Below, in pieces: positions 13,502-18,486 of a stretch of 18,486 nucleotides of DNA; position 1 is the stretch's first letter, and every line of letters begins with the position of its first letter. The translations under genes were made by a program, and so were the position numbers. The notes beneath the pieces were generated by a model that saw nothing but the letters and a program-made list of their open reading frames with translations, ran no database searches and was not told where the DNA came from. The DNA is from CAZKUN01 sp964555935 (GTDB lineage: Bacteria; Armatimonadota; Zipacnadia; Zipacnadales; VGFC01). Location: NCBI GenBank assembly GCA_964555935.1, contig CAZKUN010000186.1, forward strand, positions 1 through 18,486, read 5' to 3'.

Positions 13502-14353
13502 CTACTCCTCGAGGGGCGCCCCGACGGCCAGGACGATCTTCCAAACGTCGACCTCGGGCTTGTAGACGCCGATGAGAACGTGGCGGAAGAGCAGCGTGCC
13601 CATATCCGTGGCGACGGTAGCGTCGGTCATCAGAACGGCGCCGCCTAGGCCGGTGAGCGTCACGCGCTCGGCTCCCTCTGGCTGACGGAGGGGGATCGGC
13701 CCAGCGCCCATGATCATGTCGCCCAACGCGCCGGCGGTGATGACTTCGGCCGAGCCATCCATGTCGGTGTCCGTAACGAAGATAGCCTCCTCGTCGCACA
13801 GGTCGAGGAGTTCATCCAGTCCGCCCGTTGCGTAGACCTCGTCCATGTCGGCCTCGAGGTCGGCCAGGCCGTTCATGATGGGCTCGAACTGGGCTGTGGC
13901 TTCGGCGGGAAGGACGTCCATGAGGTTGGGCGTCAGAAGACACATGCCGACAATGCGCCAGGCGTCCGCCTCGCGCAAAAGCACGAACACGGCCTCGGCC
14001 TCCAGCTCGGGCACTTCGTCGAAGAGGGTCCCGAGCGGGACATGAGCGATGGCGACATCGCCCAGGATCTCGGGCTCGTATTCGCCGACAGTGATGCCAG
14101 CGGGCGCAGATTCCTCCTTGATGCCGGCGATCACGCTATCGCGACCTTCGGCACCCTTCTCGAGGTCGGCGACGAACACAACCGATTCGTGGAGGTACTC
14201 GCCGGCAGCGTCGCCATCGCCGGCCTTAGCGGCGGCGACGAACTCGCTGATGGTCTGTTTGATCTCGTCCGCCTCCTCAGGCTGAGCCACGCACATCCCG
14301 GCCAACAGCATCAACATCGCAACCACCGCGAACACCACGCGCGTCGTCTTCAT
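13502..14353 (-). CDS. Secreted protein with two SnoaL/NTF2-like domains
   Basis: This 283-residue protein has a signal peptide (MKTTRVVFAVVAMLMLLAGMCVA, likely cleavage before QPEE). The start has GGAGGA 9 nt upstream. Two similar halves follow. Residues about 30-137 begin 'EIKQTISEFVAAAKAGDGDAAGEYLHESVVFV', the helix-helix-strand opening of SnoaL/DUF4440 folds, and end 'LLREADAWRIVGMCLL'. Residues about 155-280 contain 'LDELLDLCDEEAIFVTDTDMDG' and end 'VDVWKIVLAVGAPLEE'. The W-x-I/V ending of both halves supports a tandem repeat. It is acidic and has no obvious catalytic dyad, so ligand binding or scaffold duty is possible. The function is unknown. It does not fit the lipobox rule, since Met precedes the cysteine. 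Confidence 0.8.
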   Translation of the reverse strand: MKTTRVVFAVVAMLMLLAGMCVAQPEEADEIKQTISEFVAAAKAGDGDAAGEYLHESVVFVADLEKGAEGRDSVIAGIKEESAPAGITVGEYEPEILGDVAIAHVPLGTLFDEVPELEAEAVFVLLREADAWRIVGMCLLTPNLMDVLPAEATAQFEPIMNGLADLEADMDEVYATGGLDELLDLCDEEAIFVTDTDMDGSAEVITAGALGDMIMGAGPIPLRQPEGAERVTLTGLGGAVLMTDATVATDMGTLLFRHVLIGVYKPEVDVWKIVLAVGAPLEE

Positions 14354-14395
14354 GCCGCATCGTCCTCCAAGCAGAATGAGCTGAGTGAGATAGTA

Positions 14396-14425
14396 TCAGC
14401 CGCCGTAGGATTCAACAGGCGCTGA
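14396..14425. other. Weak inverted repeat in the divergent promoter region
   Basis: TCAGC-C-GCC (14396-14404) pairs with GGCGCTGA (14418-14425) with one bulged base, and a GTAG lies in the loop at 14405-14408. It sits in the 187-nt gap between the divergent SnoaL-like and ribonuclease D genes. I see no convincing promoter boxes in this gap. It is either a regulatory site or chance. Confidence 0.25.
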
Positions 14426-14540
14426 CGCATGGGGTTCCGTGAAGCGGACAGACTGGGGGGGCAAACTGGCGCGCCGCCGACTGAAATCCGCGCCGCACGG
14501 AGGGCTTGGCGGCGGCTCAGAGAAGCAATGGGGAATGACA

Positions 14541-15707
14541 ATGGAGCAATCAATGATCACCAGTGCAGATGAAGTTGGGAAGTGGGTGGGGGCCGCCCGC
14601 GAGCGAGGGCACATCGCGCTTGACACGGAGTTCGTGTGGGAGCGGACCTACTACCCTCGGCTGGGAATCGTGCAGATCGGGCTATCCAAGGACGAGTGCG
14701 GGTTAATCGACGCGGTCGCTTTGCCGGACCTGGGCGGGCTTGGGGCGGTGCTGGCCGACCCGTCAGTGGTGAAGATCCTGCACGATGCCGGGCAGGATCT
14801 GACCATCCTGCGTCGCGCGACGGGCGCCTATCCCGTCAACGTGTTCGACACCCGCTGCGTCGCCGGACTGGTTGGCGTGAGTTCGACACAGTCGCTGACG
14901 GATCTCGTGCAGCAGACGACGGGCGTGAAGCTGACGGGAACCGCCACGCGCACGGACTGGCTGCGGCGCCCGCTTTCGGAGAGACAGGTGGCGTACGCGC
15001 TCGATGACGCGAGGTATCTGCCCCAGGCGCGTGAGGTCTTGCTGGGCCGCGCGCGGGAATTGGGGCGGGATGAGTGGGTGCGAGAGGAGCTGGCGGCGTA
15101 TGACGAACCGACTCAATACGACGATCCGGACCCATGGGTGCAGTCGGCGCGACTGAAGGGAGCGTCGAGGCTGTCTGCGCGGCAGCAGGGGGTTCTCCGC
15201 GAGCTTGCCGCGTGGCGCGAGATGGAGGCCGGGCGTCAAGACATTCCGCGCAAACACGTTGTGCCGGATGAGGTGCTGACAGCCGCCGCCTCGCGGAACG
15301 TGCGGTCGGAGCAGGCCCTGGGACGGATCAAAGGGGCGTTCGATCGGGAGCGCTACGGCGGGGTCCTGTTGGAAGCGGTCGGGCGAGGGCATGCGCTTGA
15401 CGAAGACGCGCTGCCGGTGCGGCCCGAGAGGCAAGACGATGACGAGATCGTCAACGCGCGCGTGGACTTCGTCCTGGCGTACCTGAAGGGCAAGAGCCTC
15501 AATCTGGCGGTTGACCCGGCGCTCATTGCGTCGCGGGCTGAGATATTGGCGTTTGTCCGCGAGGGAGCAGAGGCCGTGGCTGATGGGCATCGATTGCTGC
15601 AGGGCTGGCGCGGCGAGTTCATTGGGGATGAGTTGCGGGCGCTGCTGGCCGGGCGTGGCGCGGTGCGGCTGGATGAGGAGACAGGGCTGCCCGTGTTAGT
15701 GGAGTGA
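14541..15707 (+). CDS. rnd: Ribonuclease D
   Basis: This 388-residue 3'-5' exoribonuclease of the DEDDy group trims tRNA and other stable RNA 3' ends. Exo I is 'IALDTEF' with Asp28 and Glu30. Exo II is 'HDAGQD' with Asp86. Exo III is 'YALDDARYL' with Tyr152 and Asp156, giving the complete DEDDy set. An HRDC domain follows (about 208-290, including 'RELAAWREMEAGRQDIPRKHVVPDEVL'), then a second helical region to the end. ATG 14541 has GGGGA 6 nt upstream; ATG 14535 in the same frame is a close alternative. The in-frame GTG at 14439 would add a basic, low-complexity extension and is rejected. It is transcribed divergently from the SnoaL-like gene and appears to be a single-gene unit. Confidence 0.94.
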   Translation: MEQSMITSADEVGKWVGAARERGHIALDTEFVWERTYYPRLGIVQIGLSKDECGLIDAVALPDLGGLGAVLADPSVVKILHDAGQDLTILRRATGAYPVNVFDTRCVAGLVGVSSTQSLTDLVQQTTGVKLTGTATRTDWLRRPLSERQVAYALDDARYLPQAREVLLGRARELGRDEWVREELAAYDEPTQYDDPDPWVQSARLKGASRLSARQQGVLRELAAWREMEAGRQDIPRKHVVPDEVLTAAASRNVRSEQALGRIKGAFDRERYGGVLLEAVGRGHALDEDALPVRPERQDDDEIVNARVDFVLAYLKGKSLNLAVDPALIASRAEILAFVREGAEAVADGHRLLQGWRGEFIGDELRALLAGRGAVRLDEETGLPVLVE

Positions 15708-15711
15708 AGCG

Positions 15712-15744
15712 AACGCCGGGCACCACAGTCGATGCCCGGCGTTT
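15712..15744. terminator. Strong hairpin between convergent genes, probable terminator
   Basis: AACGCCGGGCA (15712-15722) pairs perfectly with TGCCCGGCGTT (15733-15743) over 11 bp with a 10-nt loop, and an extra T follows. It starts 4 nt after the ribonuclease D stop and lies 27 nt from the end of the convergent GH4 gene. The short T-run favours use by the + strand gene, with possible bidirectional action. Confidence 0.75.
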
Positions 15745-15770
15745 CGTCGGCATGATGGATGTGGGTCCGG

Positions 15771-17282
15771 CTACTCCCCGGCCGGCGGGCGGTCTTTGGC
15801 CTTGTCGGCCGCGGCTGCGGACTTGGTGGCCTCCTCGCGATCCGCGGCCATCTCCTCGACGGTCTTGGTGTGCAATCTCGCGGCTCCCTCGTAGTTCTCC
15901 TTGGTGGGGATGAGGTCTCCGCTTGCGAGGCGCTTCTTTGCGCCGGCAATGGCGTCGGCGTACTGAGGCAACCACTGCTCTCCGGCCACGAGCAACTCGT
16001 CGACCATCTGCCAGATCTCCGGCGGGTTGCAGACGGCGCCGGTCAGCGGATCCATCATCATCGCCTGGCGCAATAGCGTGTCGTCGCCGGTCGCGGCGGC
16101 CTGAACAGCCATGCGCTGGACGCTGACGCTCGCGTTGCAGACGGCCGCGCAGCCCAGAGGTAGATCGCCGACGATCGGGATGTTGAGCCCGTTGGCGTCG
16201 ACATAGCCGGGGACCTCAACGACGCAGTCAGGCGGCAGGTTGGTGATGCAGCCGTTATTGCGGACATTGAAGTGCCCGCGGTAGATGCGGCCGGCCTCGA
16301 GGGATTCGATGATGTACGAGCCGTGCTCGCCGCCTCGCTTCTCGGGTCCGAACTCGTTTGGCGGGGCTTTCATCCAGTTCGGGAAATCGTGCTCGAACCA
16401 GTTGCGGCCCTCGGTGCACGTGCGCAAGTAGCCGCCCGTCTCCCCGTTGATCCACGAGCCGAGGTCGATCCAGTCCATGATCTCCTCGGGGCGCTTGCGG
16501 TACCATGGCACGTATTCGGAGAGGTGACCGTTCGACTCGGTGCTGTAGTGGCCGAAGCGGCGCATCATGTCGATCCGGACCTTCTCGGTGCGCGAGAGGT
16601 CGGGGTGATTCTCAAAGGCCTCGAGAATCTTGCCCGTCATGTCCTCGCCCTTGTGCTTGACGCTGACGTACCAGGTCTGGTGATTGATGCCGGCGCAGAT
16701 GATATCGACCTCGCCGACGGGGAGATCGAGCGCGCGGGCGATCTGGTGGTGACCGCCCTCAACGCCATGGCAGAGGCCGATGGTGGGAACGTCATGCCCA
16801 TGGTCGAGACAGGCCCACGTGTTCATCGCCATGGGGTTTGAGTGGTTGATGAGCGTGCAGCCCGGCGCGGCGATTTCGCTGATGTCCTTGCAGAAGTCAA
16901 GCAGGACGGGAATCGTGCGCTGGGCGTACATGATCCCGCCGGGCGCCAGGGTGTCGCCGACGCACTGATCGACCCCGTACTTGAGCGGGATGTCGATGTC
17001 GGTGACAAAGCCCTCCAGCCCGCCCACGCGGACGAAGCTGAAGACGTAGTTGGCGTCTTTGAACGCCTCGCGCCGGTCGGTGGTCGCGGTGACCTTGGCG
17101 GGGAGGTCGGAGTGGTCGATATCGCGCTTGACGAGCTGGTAGACCATGTCGAGGTTGCGCTCGTCGATGTCGGTGAACGCGAACTCGGTGTCGGCTAGCT
17201 CTGGAATGCCCAGGATGTCCTGGACCTGGCGGCGGGTGAAGCCGATGCTGCCGGCTCCGATGACGGCGATCTTGATGGGCAT
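15771..17282 (-). CDS. Glycoside hydrolase family 4 (alpha-galactosidase/alpha-glucosidase/galacturonidase-like)
   Basis: This 503-residue cytoplasmic GH4 enzyme would hydrolyse glycosides by an oxidation-elimination route needing NAD+ and a divalent metal, usually Mn2+. The NAD-binding loop is 'VIGAGSIGFT' (residues 7-16), with 'AFTDIDERNL' as the second Rossmann strand. 'INHSNPMAMNTW' is the conserved asparagine block. The metal ligands are Cys171 in 'GLCHG' and His201 in 'AGINHQTWY', at the same spacing as in known GH4 enzymes. A lysine/alanine-rich tail (about 480-503) is unusual and probably disordered. The start has GGAGGA 7 nt upstream. The 'CHG' and 'GINHQTWY' pattern fits the alpha-galactosidase/alpha-glucosidase/galacturonidase branch better than phospho-glycosidases, but the exact substrate is open. 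It lies divergent from the alcohol dehydrogenase. Confidence 0.92.
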   Translation of the reverse strand: MPIKIAVIGAGSIGFTRRQVQDILGIPELADTEFAFTDIDERNLDMVYQLVKRDIDHSDLPAKVTATTDRREAFKDANYVFSFVRVGGLEGFVTDIDIPLKYGVDQCVGDTLAPGGIMYAQRTIPVLLDFCKDISEIAAPGCTLINHSNPMAMNTWACLDHGHDVPTIGLCHGVEGGHHQIARALDLPVGEVDIICAGINHQTWYVSVKHKGEDMTGKILEAFENHPDLSRTEKVRIDMMRRFGHYSTESNGHLSEYVPWYRKRPEEIMDWIDLGSWINGETGGYLRTCTEGRNWFEHDFPNWMKAPPNEFGPEKRGGEHGSYIIESLEAGRIYRGHFNVRNNGCITNLPPDCVVEVPGYVDANGLNIPIVGDLPLGCAAVCNASVSVQRMAVQAAATGDDTLLRQAMMMDPLTGAVCNPPEIWQMVDELLVAGEQWLPQYADAIAGAKKRLASGDLIPTKENYEGAARLHTKTVEEMAADREEATKSAAAADKAKDRPPAGE

Positions 17283-17301
17283 GGGTAAGTCCTCCGGAAT
17301 G

Positions 17302-17349
17302 AGGTGCGACGCACGGCGACGGCGTTCGTCACGGCGGGGCGAGGCACCT
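17302..17349 (-). promoter_or_regulatory. Possible stem-loop in the GH4 leader
   Basis: AGGTGC (17302-17307) pairs with GCACCT (17344-17349) around a GC-rich 36-nt interior, upstream of the GH4 ribosome binding site on the minus strand. Four T follow on the + strand (17349-17352), but no + gene ends there. It may be a leader structure of GH4. Pairing of six bases is weak evidence. Confidence 0.25.
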
Positions 17350-17413
17350 TTTGGAGGAGGGTTGACCTGAGGGGTGGGGTGTGGTTTGGTAGGTGGACGG
17401 TGACGGACGGCGT

Positions 17414-17437
17414 CGACGATCGAGGCGATCGTCGTAC
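17414..17437 (+). repeat. Hairpin element 6 (REP-like, shortened foot)
   Basis: Stem CGACGATCG (17414-17422) pairs perfectly with CGATCGTCG (17426-17434) around AGG, and TAC follows at 17435-17437. The left flank is GGACGGCGT, matching the other elements. It lies in the divergent gap between GH4 and the alcohol dehydrogenase. Confidence 0.7.
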
Positions 17438-17461
17438 GGGGCGGCGGACGCCTTGGGCATT

Positions 17462-17485
17462 GACAGGCGAGGACGCCTGTCCTAC
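17462..17485 (+). repeat. Hairpin element 7 (GTAG-foot, REP-like)
   Basis: Stem GACAGGCG (17462-17469) pairs perfectly with CGCCTGTC (17474-17481) around AGGA, and CTAC follows at 17482-17485. The stem ends 25 nt before the alcohol dehydrogenase TTG start, the same relation seen at dppB, dppC and dppD. The GACGGC left flank is not present. Confidence 0.75.
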
Positions 17486-17506
17486 GAGAAGGCAGAGGAG
17501 AGCAGA

Positions 17507-18486
17507 TTGAAAGCGGCGCGATTGCATGGTCCGAAGGATGTGCGGATTGAGGAAGTGCCCGAGCCGGTTGCGGCGGAGGGTGAGGTGCTGATCCGCGTGC
17601 GGGCGGTATCGATCTGCGCGAGCGATTGCCGGATGTACTGGGACGGGCACGCGGGGGGCGTGACTCCCGATCACCCGATGATCCAGGGGCACGAGTTCGC
17701 GGGTGACATCGCGGGGCGGGGTCCCGGCGTGGGCGGGCCCCCGGTTGGCACGCGCGTGGCGGTCGAGCCGAGCTGGCACTGCGGCGAGTGCGACATGTGC
17801 GAGGCGGGCTACCCGAATGTTTGCCGGAACATCCAGTTCCCGAGTTTTCCGAACCGCGACGGCGCGCTAGCCGAGTACATTGCCTGTCCGGCGAATGCGA
17901 TATGCGAGATCCCCGACCACGTCTCCTACACTGAGGCCGCGTTGGTGGAGCCGCTGGGGGTGGGGATGCACGCGGCGCGGCTGGCGGACCCGAAGCCGGG
18001 CGATCGCGTGGTTATCCTCGGCATGGGGGCAATCGGCGTTAGCGTGCTGATGTCGTGCAAGTTGCGAGGCGTCGAGCAAGTCGCGGCCTCCGAGCCGGTG
18101 GAGGGGCGCAGGCAGTGGGCGCGCGATCTTGGGGCGGATCCGGTGGTGGCTTCAGCGAGGGAGCTTATCGAGGCTGAGCGGGAGACGGAAGTCATCATCG
18201 AGTGCGCGGGTGAGGCGACGGCGGTGGAGGAGGCGCTGCTGCTGGCGAAGCCGGAGGGCAAAGTGGTGGTAGTGGGGATCCCGCATCCGGAGCGGATATC
18301 GTTTGACGCGTGTGTCCCGAGACGGCACGAGCTGACGATGATCTTCGCGCGGCGGTCGAGGAACACGCTGGAGGAGGCGGTGGGACTGGTCGCGAGCGGG
18401 AGGATCGATTTGAAGGTCTTGCCGATACGCAAATTCACGTTGGAGCAGGCGGCGGACGCGATTGAGACAACGGCGGCGCGGCCGGG
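17507..18486 (+). CDS. Zinc-dependent medium-chain alcohol/polyol dehydrogenase, 3' truncated
   Basis: The first 326 residues of an MDR-family NAD(P)-dependent dehydrogenase run open to the window edge. The start is TTG 17507 (MKAARLHGPKDVRIEEVPEP), with GAGGAG 6 nt upstream; no ATG or GTG fits better. Catalytic zinc ligands are Cys37, His62 and Glu63 in 'GHEFAG', with Glu148 in 'LVEPLG'. Four structural-zinc cysteines are at 92, 95, 98 and 106 (CGECDMC...C). The Rossmann motif is 'VVILGMGAIG' at 168-177. Similar proteins include threonine and sorbitol/galactitol dehydrogenases. Given the neighbouring glycosidase, a sugar or polyol substrate is a reasonable inference, but the sequence does not prove it. 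Usual length is about 340-350, so about 20 residues are missing. Confidence 0.9.
   Translation, partial: MKAARLHGPKDVRIEEVPEPVAAEGEVLIRVRAVSICASDCRMYWDGHAGGVTPDHPMIQGHEFAGDIAGRGPGVGGPPVGTRVAVEPSWHCGECDMCEAGYPNVCRNIQFPSFPNRDGALAEYIACPANAICEIPDHVSYTEAALVEPLGVGMHAARLADPKPGDRVVILGMGAIGVSVLMSCKLRGVEQVAASEPVEGRRQWARDLGADPVVASARELIEAERETEVIIECAGEATAVEEALLLAKPEGKVVVVGIPHPERISFDACVPRRHELTMIFARRSRNTLEEAVGLVASGRIDLKVLPIRKFTLEQAADAIETTAARP

Noticed and set aside
14286..14353. Lipobox in the SnoaL-like protein signal sequence (LLAGMC)
   Set aside because: The residue before the cysteine is Met rather than Gly, Ala or Ser, so standard signal peptidase I processing is more likely.
15353..15949. Minus-strand open frame of 198 codons spanning the end of ribonuclease D and GH4
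   Set aside because: It has Ser/Arg/Pro-rich shadow composition and overlaps a strong terminator and two secure genes.
17362..17390. Possible sigma-70 promoter, TTGACC then TTTGGT with 17-nt spacing
   Set aside because: The -10 box lacks the conserved A at position 2 and matches only three bases, in a G/T-rich stretch where chance matches are likely.

Overview
This window is high-GC bacterial chromosome, probably a draft or metagenome-derived contig because a 10-N gap interrupts one gene. It has ordinary bacterial signals: GGAGGA-type ribosome binding sites, ATGA start/stop overlaps, N-terminal prepilin motifs and secretion signals. The gene mix (dipeptide ABC transporter, VC_2705-type sodium symporter with DUF4212 partner, prepilin genes, GH4 and GH5 glycosidases, secreted SnoaL-like protein) fits an uncultured heterotroph that degrades polymers. 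Armatimonadota, Hydrogenedentota, Planctomycetota-like or Latescibacterota-like lineages are candidates, but the sequence does not settle this. I see no rRNA, tRNA, CRISPR array, intact transposase or phage gene.

Layout. 1-5954 (+): a dipeptide/oligopeptide ABC transporter operon, consisting of a 5'-truncated binding protein, two permeases, two ATPases and a peptidase E-like dipeptidase. It looks like a complete peptide uptake and hydrolysis unit. 5971-6863 (+): a zinc-ribbon membrane protein split by a frameshift in a run of eight G. 6864-6909: a two-tier hairpin between convergent genes. 6940-9158 (-): DUF4212 small subunit and SSS-family symporter, overlapping by ATGA, with the N gap in the symporter's first helix. 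9221-9355 (+): what looks like the C-terminal relic of an arylsulfatase. 9830-12178 (-): three prepilin-like genes followed by a single-helix protein whose frame runs without a stop into the DUF4212 gene. 12395-14353 (-): a GH5 hydrolase and a secreted double SnoaL-like protein. 14541-15707 (+): ribonuclease D. 15771-17282 (-): a GH4 NAD/Mn-dependent glycosidase. 17507-end (+): a zinc-dependent alcohol dehydrogenase with a TTG start, cut by the window edge.

The most interesting signal is not a gene. At least seven short hairpins lie in intergenic DNA. Their stems differ completely in sequence but are perfectly or nearly perfectly paired. The loop is short and purine-rich, the left flank is usually GACGGC, and the right foot is usually CTAC (GTAG on the other strand). 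One or more sit in each of the dppA-B, B-C and C-D junctions, two lie upstream of the alcohol dehydrogenase, and one is nested in a convergent-gene terminator. Four end 18-25 nt before a start codon. The layout resembles REP elements (GTAG foot plus hairpin) recognised by REP-associated tyrosine transposases, except that the stem sequence here is free to vary.
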